Origin: Mesostigma viride
Lineage: Eukaryota; Streptophyta; Mesostigmatophyceae; Mesostigmatales; Mesostigmataceae
Direction of reading: 5' to 3'
Assembly: GCA_009746045.1 (NCBI GenBank)
Contig: RPFO01000744.1
Coordinates: 927,635-991,634 of the forward strand
Length of the DNA: 64,000 nt
In this document: positions 1-37,949 of the stretch, piece after piece
How positions within the stretch are numbered: the first letter of the stretch is position 1
How the letters are laid out: the number at the start of each line of letters is the position of its first letter
Notes under the pieces: model-generated
What the model was told of the DNA's origin: nothing
Databases searched by the model: none
What the model saw: only the letters and a program-made list of their open reading frames with translations
Program-made: the position numbers and the translations under genes

Positions 1-1270
1 GACCGAGGGAGTGCCGCGAGGGAGGTGGCGCTGTACCGCCTGAGCGGCACGGACGGGAGAACAGGCCTGCTGGATCTCAGCATAGGCCTCCTGGATGGCG
101 GTGACGAAGGGCAAAGGGCTGCTGGGGTCCAGGAGGTCAGGCGCTGCCGTTGCCAAAAGGGGCAGGAGCCGGCAGCTTTCCGCCCACGACTGAGCGACGG
201 AGCCCAAAAATGCTGCTGGGGCCAGCCGGGCGGCACGAGTCAGACCGCAGCCACCCATCCGTGCAGGCAGGGAGGCAATGCGAATAGCATGTGGCGGGAG
301 GTCGGGGCCCGGGACCAGCTGCGCCAAGGCCGACTGGATGCGTTCGTCGTGGCCCTCGGCGGCCAGCCGGACCTGAGCCGGAAGAGCGCCCCGGAGCCAG
401 TGAACGACGCGAGGGTGAGCGCAAAACCACAGAAGCAGACCCTTGGTCTGCGAATCATGAAGGCGCGCAATCAAGGGCAGTACCTCAGTGCGTGCCTCGA
501 GGGCGGCCCGCAGAGCATCGATGACAAACGCGGGGTCGCCAACCGGAACGCCGAGGACATCCAACCCATGGAGGCGCTCGTCCCGGCCCAAGAGCTGGGG
601 CGGAAAGCCGGAGCAATCACCTTGGGGCGAGTACACCGCGCACTTGGCCAGGGTCAACTGGAGGTTGATGTCGGCCACCGCGGTCTGCAGTGCCAGCAGA
701 GCCGCGGTGGTGTCCGGCACAGGGCCCAGAAGGTAGATATCATCCAAGTAGGCCTGAATAGCGACCGCCGGGTGGGCAGCATGGACCGCTTGGAGGCAAC
801 CCTGGAGGGGGGCGGCAAAGTACAGGGGTCCCAGGGGGTCCCCTTGCTGGGTGCCCGACCGCGACAGCAGGCCGCCGCGAGTGCCGTCCTCCATGATGTG
901 AACCAGTTGGCCGGGCTGGCCGTAGCACACGGCTGTCCAAGCGTACAAGTCCTCGAAGGACTCCATGACGGCCGCAAACATGCTGGCGCGGGACAGACTG
1001 TTGAACGCGTTGTGGCAGTCGACCTTGACGACAGCGTGGGTGGGGTGGGCCTCGAGGTAGGCCTGCACCGAATGGATGAGGATATCCGCCCCGCCTGGAG
1101 TCGTCACCCCCAGCTGGGCCGCCACCGAGGTCTCACCCGCTGCGAGGGGCGGGCAGAAAAAGGCACGGAGCTCGGGCGCCTTTTGGCGGCAGATCACTTT
1201 GCCCACGAGCTTGCGGAGCACCTCACCGCAGGCGATCGGGCGCACCTTGCCCTCGGGGGGGGCAAGACAC
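1..1270 (-). CDS. Reverse transcriptase core of the same LINE (partial)
   Basis: Reading the minus strand from about 1,270 to the left edge gives an open frame of about 420 codons that starts with the RPIACGEVLRKLVGK block. It continues with VKVDCHNAFNSL (catalytic Asp), GTQQGDPLGPLYF and AYLDDIYLLG; the YLDD box lies at about 740-751. These are the palm motifs of RNA-directed DNA polymerases. The frame is still open at base 1, so the C-terminus is missing. It reads on from the RING-containing frame after a single frame change. Function: target-primed reverse transcription of the element RNA, known from the family. Confidence 0.7.
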
Positions 1271-3398
1271 CCTTGAGCAGAGCGAGGAGGCGAGCGCCCG
1301 CTAACCACTCGCGCGCAGCGGGAGGAACGCGACCAGCCGCCAGGTCAATGAGGGTGTCAAAGAGAATGTCCTCGCCCCCATGCCCCACCAGGACCTCCAA
1401 GTGCTCGTAGCGCCAGCCCGACGGCCCGGTAGAGGAAGCCCGCGGGACCGCACGCATCACCTCCAGGAAGCAGTCGCGGTCCAGCCGGAGGGGGGCCGGC
1501 AGGGGGTCCGGCACGGGCAGCTGGAATCCGGGCTCCGCAGGGTGAAGAGCCTCCAAGGCCGCCAGGGTAGCCGCATTGGCGGGGGCCAGCTTGGCCATTT
1601 CCAAGCGGGTCATGGCCCGGCTGAGCTGCCCCTCGCGGACGAGGCGGATGACGTCGGCGGCCACCCGCTCGAAGTTGACCTCCCCCGACAGCCGGGCCGT
1701 GCGCGGGGGCGGCACGCCAAACAGCCCCTCCCAGTCCCCCTGCAGAAAGCGTCGGCAACGGGCAATAACCGCACCCTGGAGGCCGCGCACACCACGCCCG
1801 AGAGGGGTGAGGAGCAGGCGGGGGGTCACCATGTGCAGTTTAAAGCCCAGCGGGTCGTCCGGAGCGGCGTGCATGCGCCGGAGAGAAACGATTGCACATT
1901 GCGCGAAAAGGCTACGCGCGCGGTGGGGGAGGTCGGTCAGGGTAGACGTCGGGTTGATGGCGCATGCATCCCAGGGAACCGTGTCAAGCCAACGCCAACT
2001 GGCCGAGTAGTCGGGCGGCGGGGGCTGGGAGCCGGTGGGAGCCGAGGCGGGAGGGGGGGAGGGGGCCGGGACTGCTGGCCGGTTGAGGGGCCGTTGAGCA
2101 ACACAGGCGCGCGCGTGCTGAGCGCGCCCGTGAATGGAGTACACCCGCTGGCAGTGAGCTTCCGGGCACCGGTAACAGCTCATGGCCTGCAGATCCGCCG
2201 CGCCGAGATCGGGGTGCACAGCGCGAAGGTGCTGGCAGAGGAGGTTACGGTTGTGGAACACACCAGCACACGGGGACCCCGTGGGAAGCAGCACGGCACA
2301 CCGGTGAAGGCCGTCGGCGGGCGCTGAGTGGCGGGGAGCGGCGCCAGCAAAGGCAGGACGTGGGGCCTGCGGCGTCTCCCCAGCCGGGCCGGCAGGCGCG
2401 CGCACCACGACCCGACCAGCGCCCGGCATGCCCGCCGGGGCCACGGAGGAGGCAGTGCCCACCGGGGAGACCCCCAGCGGAGGGGGATCGAGAACGCCGG
2501 CGCCCCTCCCAGGGGGACTCGCCAGCGCGCCCGCGACCACCCCAGGCCCCGGCAACGAGGCCGGGGGCGGCGGCCGAGGGGTCGGGGAGGCAGCTGGCCC
2601 CGGGGCCCGGTGGGGACCCGGCAGGGGACCCAGCGAGACCGGGGGCGGGCCGAGAGGAAGCGCAGTCCCAGGGGGCGGCACAACAGCCCGGCACAACGGG
2701 CAGCGCGGCACGGAGTGGAGCAAGCTGCGCGCGATGCACGCTTGATGGAATGTGTGGCCGCACGCGGGCAGGCGACACAAGCCATCCCCCGGCCGGAAGG
2801 GCTCAAGGCAGATGGCACAGGAGCCCGACTCGGGGTCGTCCCCCTCCAGAAGGGACCGGACATGAGGGGCCGGGGGCGGGTCCCAGCCGGCCTCCCAGCA
2901 ACCCGGGAGAGCAGCAATCTGGGCGCGCGAGAGGATGCCGACCGGTTGGTCAGCCGCGGGGTGCCATTCGTGCGGGATGCCTGCCAACTCCAGGATGTCG
3001 TGGAGGAAGGCAGAAACAGGCGTCCCCGCGGTTAGGGGCTGGGCGCGCCCGGCCGAGTCCACCAAGATGGCCTGGCCGCCCTGAACCGCGATGGGGGCCC
3101 CGAACTCCACACGCAGCATGGCGGCCTGCGCCAGGCTGAGGGAGGTGATGAGAAAGCCCCCACTGGCAACCGGGCCGGGAGGCGGGGCCTGGGCGTCCAA
3201 GAAGAGGCGAAGCTGCCGCGGGGACATGAGGCCCAGGTCGGCGCCGCCCGCGAGGTATAGGGAAACATATGTGACTCGACTAGCCGTCCTATCTGAATAG
3301 CCCACGTGGTATTTATATTCACATACCAATGTAGGTTTACAAGGCTTATTCATACGGCGTATGTATTCACAATGCCTTTGAGACTTAGTCTGCAGCAA
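1194..3398 (-). CDS. RING-H2 / zinc-finger N-terminal part of a LINE polyprotein
   Basis: The frame gives 734 residues. A C3H2C3 RING finger is complete (C194, C197, C213, H215, H218, C221, C233, C236). A proline-rich linker follows, then Cys/His-rich finger-like segments around residues 365-440. The last 200 residues enter the RT fingers, with the signature GPSGWRYEHL about 60 residues before the end. The start is uncertain: the first Met gives an atypical leader, and a Met at residue 58 is followed by better-looking sequence. RING fingers usually act as ubiquitin ligases, so the element might tag host or own proteins; that is inference. The frame closes at 1,194 while the RT goes on in another frame. 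Confidence 0.65.
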   Translation of the reverse strand: MLQTKSQRHCEYIRRMNKPCKPTLVCEYKYHVGYSDRTASRVTYVSLYLAGGADLGLMSPRQLRLFLDAQAPPPGPVASGGFLITSLSLAQAAMLRVEFGAPIAVQGGQAILVDSAGRAQPLTAGTPVSAFLHDILELAGIPHEWHPAADQPVGILSRAQIAALPGCWEAGWDPPPAPHVRSLLEGDDPESGSCAICLEPFRPGDGLCRLPACGHTFHQACIARSLLHSVPRCPLCRAVVPPPGTALPLGPPPVSLGPLPGPHRAPGPAASPTPRPPPPASLPGPGVVAGALASPPGRGAGVLDPPPLGVSPVGTASSVAPAGMPGAGRVVVRAPAGPAGETPQAPRPAFAGAAPRHSAPADGLHRCAVLLPTGSPCAGVFHNRNLLCQHLRAVHPDLGAADLQAMSCYRCPEAHCQRVYSIHGRAQHARACVAQRPLNRPAVPAPSPPPASAPTGSQPPPPDYSASWRWLDTVPWDACAINPTSTLTDLPHRARSLFAQCAIVSLRRMHAAPDDPLGFKLHMVTPRLLLTPLGRGVRGLQGAVIARCRRFLQGDWEGLFGVPPPRTARLSGEVNFERVAADVIRLVREGQLSRAMTRLEMAKLAPANAATLAALEALHPAEPGFQLPVPDPLPAPLRLDRDCFLEVMRAVPRASSTGPSGWRYEHLEVLVGHGGEDILFDTLIDLAAGRVPPAAREWLAGARLLALLKGVLPPPRARCARSPAVRCSASSWAK

Positions 3399-3669
3399 AG
3401 CATGGATACTAACTCACCCTTCCCCAAGCTCATTCGTGATCATGCACTACATAGGCCAGGGGCACGGCCTGTAACTTATATAGCAAAGCGGGCACGTGCC
3501 TGGCGCATGACATTATTAATCCACTACAGTAATAAGCAGGCCAGTGCGCCGGCGACAGGACGCAACCCTGCCTAGACGCCGGTCTGCAGTGGACATGGCG
3601 GGGTTATAAAGCCGTGTTGAGTGCGCACCGAAGTGGTCGACCCCTCATACAGCGTGCGGATGACGGTAA
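3399..3669. other. Spacer between two LINE copies
   Basis: About 270 bases, less GC-rich than the flanks. It lies between the 5' end of the RING-RT element and the 3' end of the next LINE. It probably holds 5' and 3' untranslated parts of the two elements. I see no gene or clear repeat in it. Confidence 0.4.
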
Positions 3670-4065
3670 TCAGGGGAGTGGGGACGCGAGCGCGAGCAAG
3701 GACAGCCCATATAGAGCGGCCCAGAGGACAGAACCAAAAGCCTTGATGATGAAGCCGACGAAGATCAGGATGGCGGGAAACTCACTGGTCAGGACCGTTG
3801 CAGGAGAGCTATTTCCTCGAAGACTCAGGCGGCGCGCGACGAAGATGGCCATGCATGTCGGTGTTGCGCCCATGGTACGAAAGCCCATTTGACTCTCCCC
3901 AAGGCGACGGTCGAGAGCAGAACGAAGGCGGTTGAGGATCATGCGCATGAACAACTTGATTGCGGCCCTCTGGATGCAGACTCCGCGGTAGTTGGCGGGG
4001 TCGTCAGGGGAACCTAGCTTTGTTATTGTACAACATAGTACGGTATATAATAGCTGCGCTGCCAA
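3670..4065 (-). pseudogene. LINE reverse transcriptase fragment
   Basis: 131 residues that include KLGSPDDPANYRGVCIQ, AAIKLFMRMILNRL and SQMGFRTMGATPTC, which are RT finger/palm blocks 1-3 of RTE/Jockey-type LINEs. The palm motif that should carry the catalytic Asp is degenerate, and no YxDD box follows. A linker rich in Arg and Pro at 4,300-5,000 connects it with the endonuclease part. Confidence 0.6.
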
Positions 4066-5241
4066 GTCTCAGGAATCGCGGCGGCGCGGCGGCCGGCCTG
4101 CAAGCAGGATCCGATTGCAGACGTCAAGCAGGAACCCCGTGAGCACCGTCAATTCAATCACCGCCGGGGCGGGGAGCTAGCTTGTCAGGTCCAACTGCGG
4201 CGTATGTAGAAGCGGAGTTGCTTGGCGGCGCCGTGCTCAGCTCGAGCTTGGTGCATGAACGGCGGTAGCTCGTTGGGGTCAGCCTCGACAGCCAGGGGTT
4301 GATTCCGTCGATCACTGGGGCCGGGTACATGTAGTCCTGCTCAGCGGCCGGGCGGGCGGCGTGGGCGGCGCAGGGACGCCCGCAGGCGCCAGGCGCGCGG
4401 CCGCCAGAGGGCCAAGCGGCGGAGGCGGCGGGGGCCGGGCGCCGTGCATGCAGCCGGGACTGGGAGGAATACCACTGGTCAAGCTGCTGCTGCGGGGAGC
4501 CCGTGAGCTAGCGTCCATGGCGCTGGCTGCGCGCCGCCGGCTGGCCGTTGGGCGTGACACAGTTGGGTCCAGGCGTACTTGCCGCCATATATACTGGTCC
4601 TTGAGGTGGGCGAAGTACTCGCGGTCCTCCTGCCTCCTTGGTCGCCTGCCGGATGGCCGAGTCGGGTAATCGGCTTTGAGGCGGGCGTAGCGGGCGGGGT
4701 CGCGTTTACTCGGTCGGCTGTCGCGCAGGGCTAGCTCGCCGGGCGTGCATGATGACGGCGGGGAGCCAGTGCAGGCTGGTGAAGCGGGGCGGGCGGCAGG
4801 GGGGCAGTATGGCCCCTGCCGCGGGCAGCTTGACAGCGAGGTGCCGAAGGGCCGATGCCGGGCCGGCAGCGGGCAGCTGGGTGTGGCTGGCCGGGATGTC
4901 CAGCGCGTCGACGAACTCCTCTGCCGCGCGGTTGTGGGCAGGTTTTTCAGGGAAGTCCTCCAGAGCGTCGTCAGATTTCTCAAGCAACTGCAGTGTGCGC
5001 AAATCAGGTGGTGCCACGTGCTTACGAAAGCACTTGTGAGGGGAATCGCAGGCGGAATCATGCGGGCGGTGACGATGCGATGATCGGGGCGCACTGGTCA
5101 GGGGGATCACAGTGCGAGCGAGCAGCTTATAGTAGTACAGATCCTTGATGACGCTTAAATTGCGCATTACAACACAGATAGTCGATGCAGTGTTCAGTGC
5201 CAGTTGGCGAGGTGTGTGTGACCAGAGCATCTGGACTACTA

Positions 5242-6135
5242 TTATGTGGTTAGCGGGTGTTGGCAGCTACCAAATCCGGCATGTCGTAAGCAAATCAGCA
5301 AATTAAGTTCAGTGTTGGCATTGGAGACCGTACTGTTGGGGCGGGGCGTGCTGACATCCACCAACTGGTACCCATGCAGTGGTAGCGTTGCGTTGGCGTC
5401 CAGTAGCAGAGCGAGGTAGTTGCGACCAGGGGTGCAGTTCGCCAGGTTCTCCAACGCAGCAAAGAAGTCCTTGCGATCTTGTTCAGGGTGGACGGAGTGT
5501 GGTGCGTACACGACGCCCACCGTCAGGGCGCCAGGTCGAGTGGCACCGAATTTTGGAAGGTGGCCACGAGGAGGCGAGCGTTGACCAGCTGGGTTTCACC
5601 CATGTGGCGTACGGCGAGCGGGGAGCAGAGAAGACCGACGCCCCCATTCCCGGTGCCGTCGCCGCCTCCATAATGAAAACCGCCAGCCGTCGATGTCGTC
5701 AGCAGCAAGGGCGGTCGGTCCGCGAGCCAATGCAGTGCGCCTGTGTTCTTGGATTCCCAGGATGGTGATGTTATTGTCAATGCAGAAAACAATAAGATTG
5801 GAGACTCGATGGCACTGACAGTTGTCGATGCGCAGGCAGCAACAGCGGTCAGCGTCGGGCTGGAGCGTGCGGGTGTTAAAGGTGGCGATGACCAATGGCG
5901 CGCGTTGACCAAAGCTGGAGCGGGGGGGTGCAGGCCGGGGTGGGTGCGGAGATGGAGCAGGCCGGGGTGGTGATGGGGGTGGGGGTGGAGGTGGGAGGAT
6001 GGTGGGGGCGGGTTGAGGACTTATTATTATGCTCTTAATTGTAATCACCGTTTCCATTCTTCCTGCATGCCAGCGTGTCGAGGCGACGCCGACGGTTGGC
6101 TCGGGTGGCCAGGTAGAATGAATGTGCATCCGCAT
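5242..6135 (-). pseudogene. LINE APE-type endonuclease, broken
   Basis: The N-terminal block reads VIATFNTRTLQPDA followed by NNITILGIQEHRR, the usual first two motifs of exonuclease-endonuclease-phosphatase domains, with the catalytic Glu in IQEHR. Further on, GVVYAPHSV and LALLLDANATL match the central YAP and D-x-N motifs. The parts lie in more than one frame, so this copy is not intact. The enzyme nicks target DNA to prime reverse transcription. A final SDHR-like motif may correspond to PDHRIVTARM near 5,060-5,094. Confidence 0.6.
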
Positions 6136-6601
6136 GCATAAGAAATGCGTGCAGTCTGAGGAGGTTTCGGAGGCGGCCGCGCGAGGCGGGGCGAACCTGG
6201 CTCACTGCCGACCCATTGCTCTCTCTCCGACATCCCGAGGGCTGCGAAGGCAAAGGGGCGGGAAGGGGAGTTAGGCAGATCCCACTGCTAGAGCCGCGAA
6301 GCGGCGGGGCCGAATGGATAGTTGAGAACGGTTCGCAGCGCGAGCTCCTCGGGTGCAAAGCGAACGAATTAATTAGGGGGACGGACAGGCCCGGCAGCCA
6401 TACCTGAGCTGAAGTTGCCCCGGCGGATCCCCACACGTGCTGGGGAGCGGGTGGCCGTCGACTATGCCGGTGGCGATGGCGGTGACGGCGGCCGGGCCGA
6501 GCAGGGGCCGGGCTGGGGCGCTGGCACGGCGGTATCCACGGGGGTCGCCGTCGTTGGAGGAAGGTCCTGGCCATTAATGCAGATCGACGACGAAGACGCC
6601 A

Positions 6602-7612
6602 TTACAGTCTGAGGTGGGCATATATGCTGCACCGTAGTTGCGGTTTGGCCTGCTTGGCTGCCCGAGCCTCATGGTGGACCTGCGTCTGGTTCAGGGCGGC
6701 AGCCCGGGCCTCGAGCTGCTCCGGGGTATAGCAATCGTCCATGCTCAGTTGGGTATCGTGGAGGTTCCGGCCGGCCTTCAGCACCTGCGGTCATGTCCTC
6801 CTTGCGGTGGAATTCCACCAGGACGGGGGCGGTGGGGCCGCCGAGCCGGCGTGCCGTTTTAATGACGACGCTTTGGGCCACGCCGAGCTTCCCCAGGAAG
6901 GGGTCGCCCCGGCAGTACACCCCCAGCCCCATGTTTAAGATTCTAAGGTTTAAGATCATGAGACCCTGGGTTTGACCTCTACTAGTAGTATAATTGCAGT
7001 AGAATGTAGTAGAACTTAGTAGTTCTAATCGAATCACAGTAGTAAGATTCTTTAAGATCGTGAGCCCTGGATTGGTCGGACCCCAATCTTAAACGTGTGT
7101 GTGGGGGGTATGTAATGATAGGTGGCCCAGGCGTGCATCGTTGACGTTCGAGGGGACGCCACGTACCACAATACTGCATGAGCGAATGGGTTCGTGCATA
7201 GCATCCAGTGTGAGCACTGGCCGTTGACTGCTGTTTTGATTTCGTTGATGAGCTCCGTAGGGTTCTGAAGCGTGGCGGCATAGGTGGTCTTGGCAGGGGT
7301 TATGGAGGCGGCAAGTGTCCAGTTAATGCTGGAGCTGATAGAGGAGTTGCTGCTGCTGCTGCAGGCCTGCTGCAATGTGGGTGATGGCGAAGTGGATGGA
7401 GGTGTCGGCGTGTGTGGAATGGGCGTGGTGGGTGGCGACTGAGGTGGTCGTGGACAGAGTTGAGGGCAGCGTTGACCTGAGGGAGGGGATGTGATCAAAG
7501 CAGGTATTGGCGACTTGACGGGCGGTGATGTCGATGGCGGCAGCAACAGTGGGGTCGGCTCCCAGGTCCAGAGAGGCCATGACGAAGCGACCCATGTAAA
7601 ATCAGGACCCAT
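6602..7612 (-). pseudogene. LINE ORF1-like protein, broken
   Basis: Fragments in different frames carry the pattern of L1 ORF1 C-terminal domains: a segment with APVLVEFHRKEDM, then VLKAGRNLHDTQL, then MDDCYTPEQLEAR, ending in a stop near 6,602. The same pattern (APVLL, KYMGDKLL, LDDDLTLAQQQRRREL) appears in another family at 58-62 kb of this window, which supports the assignment. ORF1 proteins bind element RNA and act as nucleic-acid chaperones. The N-terminal part (7,595-7,323) is glutamine- and serine-rich and not recognisable by itself. Confidence 0.5.
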
Positions 7613-8160
7613 GTAAAATCCTAATCAGCGGGCAAGGCCCCCTCGGAACGAAGTAGACGTGAGCCAAACTTTATGCCATAGCAATTAAACCAAGAGAGGG
7701 ATATTAAATCACACCACAACGCTTATATGCCTGCCGTCATGCTCGTTGTCAGAATGATGCACGATGCGGTGCATCAATGATCGACCCACAACCGACCCAT
7801 CAGTAGCACCAACATCCAACCCATGCAGCTCGGTGGGTTGAATCCCACAAGACTTTAGCTACGAATGGTATGACACTGGAATGTGTCACGACCCTATGGT
7901 TCAGCCAACAGACGACTCCGCCCTGACTACCGGCACCACAAATCGGCGCTGGCCCTGAACCTACGTAACATATGCTAGTAAAATCTTCTACGTACGAAAC
8001 AATCCATCATACCAATACCTTAGTGCGTAGCTAACAGTAACCCAGGAACCAATACATTGTTATGACGGCCAACTGTCCACTAAAGAACCCTAATTTAATA
8101 GGCTTGGACGTAACAGCCTGCTCACTTGGAGCAGTGAGAGAAGCTAGGGCTCCCTCCCTG
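7613..8160. other. Intergenic, nothing recognised
   Basis: About 550 bases between the LINE 5' end and the 3' repeats of the Dicer-like gene. No ORF, repeat or RNA gene is evident. It may hold the 3' flank of the Dicer-like transcript. Confidence 0.4.
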
Positions 8161-8164
8161 CTTA

Positions 8165-8388
8165 TTGTGTATAAGGGACGAAGGTTACTTTATTGGTACC
8201 CACGTGATGCAGTCTATGCGCTTTTCATTAATTGATTACCCCCCCTGTGCTTAGGGTTGAAGGTTCCTTTATTGGTACCTACGTGATGCAGTCTATGCGC
8301 TTTTCATTATAATGAATCAATTATAATTGACTAACCCCCCCTGTGTATAGGGTTGAAGGTTCCTTTATTGGTACCCACGTGATGCAGT
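8165..8388 (-). repeat. Three direct repeats at the 3' end of the Dicer-like gene, each with AATAAA
   Basis: Three copies of about 80-95 bp follow one another. Each contains, on the minus strand, CACGTGG/AGTACC then AATAAAGG and AACCTTC. The rightmost copy abuts the Dicer-like stop codon at 8,393. An inverted relative of the same unit lies at about 33,228-33,300, inside an intron of the same gene. The AATAAA words could serve as polyadenylation signals, but green algae often use TGTAA, so that role is inference. Confidence 0.7.
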
Positions 8389-8392
8389 CCCC

Positions 8393-35810
<27,418 letters not shown>

Positions 35811-36041
35811 AGTTATTAACTCATGGGTTGTCGGTCACCCCTCGAGCAAACGCCCAACGAATTGGCATGCAGTGAAACATACTGGGGTTACTGGTGTTTC
35901 TCATGTTAAAATTCCTGGCCCGTGGTAGCCATGGCGAAGTTTTCCGTGGCAAGGCACGTTGAAGTTTCATTCAGAAAAGCACGTCAGTACCTTGTCGGTG
36001 CAGTAACTTTCTACGGGCGACCAAAGCTGCGCAGATCCAGA
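35811..36041. promoter_or_regulatory. Probable 5' flank of the DCL gene
   Basis: About 230 bases between the first DCL exon and the start of the inverted-repeat composite element. Promoter function is assumed from position only; no TATA box or known element is convincing. Confidence 0.3.
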
Positions 36042-37137
36042 CCGTTAGTTAGTTAGTTGAAGCCCACGCCGCACCACACCGTACATATCCGGACCGTAGG
36101 TGTCGTTGTAATGTTTTTGTTGTTGTTGTGTCCTGTCACCTTCACACCAGTGTGTGACCACCTTCATTAAGGATTCGCTGATACTCATTTCCCCTCTCAC
36201 CTCTTTGGTCCATAATCAGGCGGAGCATTTTTACGAATGTATTCTTGAAATTTGGCGGCACGGTAAGGTGAGCGGCAGATGGGCTGAATCTGCGCTTATC
36301 TTACTGTACAAAAAAGGAGACAAGACTCTATGGAAAAACTACCGCCCAATCCGTCTCCTTACGGTAGCGTACAAAATCATCAGTAAAATAATCCAACGAC
36401 GCTTATACACCGTCCTAGACTTCCTCATTGGTCCGGAGCAAGTGGGCTTTAGGGCCAATCTCCACATCAACGACAGCATTACCCTCATCCGTCATGGACA
36501 TTGTGGAAAAAGCCTGGCGCGACGATATAGAGGGTTTCATATTGTTCTGGGATTTTGAAAAAGCCTTTGACCGTATGTGCTGGGAATACCTAGAACACAT
36601 TCTAACCGCACTAGGATTTGGCCCACAACTCATGACCGTCATTATGGGTATGATCAAATCCCTGGCTTGGTATTTACTAATAGACGGACACAAGTCAGCG
36701 ACCGGCGCTAGCTCACGATCGCTACCACAAGGAGATTGCATGTCCCCTATTCCGCTATTTCTCCTGGCCCACGCAGGACTCTACTGGCTACACCAGAACG
36801 ATCCTCGCATTCGGGGCTTCCCGACAGGTAACGGTAAAGGTATATTCCAAACGGCTTATGTGGATGACACAACAAATGTTTGTATCTCTCTGCCTGAAGT
36901 GCATGCTGTCATGGATAATATCACTACCTATTCTGTTGCCACACAACAACTGACGATGCAATGTGCTCAAGTCCACGGGACTGCATATCGGCAAAACCAA
37001 CACCCTACGCTACGCCCTCCCCAACCTGGCTGTGACCTGGGTCAAGCCGGGGGATCACCACCTTTTGCACAATTGTCCCATCCGTCGGCTGCACACCCGA
37101 GGGACGCTTGGCTGAACAACGTTCTTTCATGTATGAT

Positions 37138-37313
37138 TTCGTTAGCCTGTCCTTTTAGCTAGCCGCGCCCGATTGCAGCTGTGGCATGCCTTTGGCATGA
37201 AGGAGACTGGGGGTCTCTGCCCTTTCTCCTGTAGTGCACACACAGGGATTAAAAGCACTTCGGTGCTCCGTGACTCCCCAACGGGAGCACGAGTTTAATT
37301 AATTAATTAATTA
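37138..37313 (+). mobile_element. SINE-like retroposon inserted in the L1-like LINE
   Basis: Flanked by the 9-bp duplication ATGTATGAT (37,129-37,137 and 37,314-37,322). It ends with CTCCCCAACGGGAG, then CACGAG and a (TTAA)n tail. Its body matches the 3' two thirds of the insert at 59,267-59,564, so it is a 5'-truncated copy of that SINE-like family. Confidence 0.88.
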
Positions 37314-37949
37314 ATGTATGATGAAACCAACCACGTGGGCAAGCTTGCAGGCGTTCTCCTTACCGCAGGGCGCTGGGGGGCCGTCCACCGCATGAGCCTA
37401 CGAGGGCGAACCCTGATCGTCAACCAACTGTTGTTCTCTAAGGTCTTGTATTATTGCCAAGCACACCCACCCAATGATGCCACCACACAGCTCATCCAAC
37501 GCCTTGGCAGCAATTTTGTCTGGAAACAGAAAGGCTTAATCTCCCACACGGTCCACGGATGGATCAACAGAGAGATGTCCTTCATGTCATGGGTGCACGG
37601 GGGCCTCGGGCTCCACAACATACAATGGCGTCTGTGGTCGCTGTATGCTAAACAAGTGATATCCGTTTTTATGGGAGTTAACACACACCCTGGCTGCATG
37701 CTTGCACGTGAAACGCTAGCCTCTCTTTCCACCCATGCTAGTGGCACCTCGTGGCAACTGGGGGCGGGCATACTGGGCAGTACCCTTATTTCGTACAAAG
37801 GACTCCCATGGTACTGGCAGCGCATATGGACAGGTTACAATAAGCTCAAGCCGGGTCGCCTAGTCTTTCCTACTACTCGAGAGGAGGTGGCACGGCAGCC
37901 ACTCTTTTTTAACCCTTCAACTGTCTGAACTGGAACCACCGTAACGGAC

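Larger units (their letters stand above)
1..3398 (-). mobile_element. LINE-type (non-LTR) retrotransposon with RING and zinc fingers, runs off the left edge
   Basis: This is a minus-strand retroelement entering from the left edge. Its 5' half encodes a RING-H2 finger and Cys/His fingers; its 3' half encodes a reverse transcriptase with RPIACGEV, DCHNAFN, GTQQGDPLGP and YLDD motifs. No aspartic protease, RNase H, integrase or terminal repeat is visible, so non-LTR is the best class; the clade is unresolved. The coding sequence lies in two frames that meet near 1,250-1,270, at a run of G on the coding strand, so the copy carries a frameshift or uses slippage there. The 3' end is outside the window. 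A second, unrelated LINE follows on its right. Confidence 0.75.
3670..7612 (-). mobile_element. Decayed LINE with ORF1, APE-type endonuclease and RT
   Basis: Reading 5' to 3' on the minus strand: an ORF1-like segment (about 7,612-6,602), an apurinic-type endonuclease (about 6,135-4,900) and a reverse transcriptase fragment (4,065-3,670). The order and motifs fit an APE-bearing LINE such as the L1, RTE or Jockey groups. The coding sequence is broken into several frames. The RT motif ends near FVGFIIKAFGS, a degenerate form of the usual FVDFxKAFDS block, and the YxDD palm box is not found, so the 3' part is missing or decayed. A palindromic AT-rich stretch at about 6,945-7,085 interrupts ORF1 and could be a small insertion. 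Confidence 0.65.
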
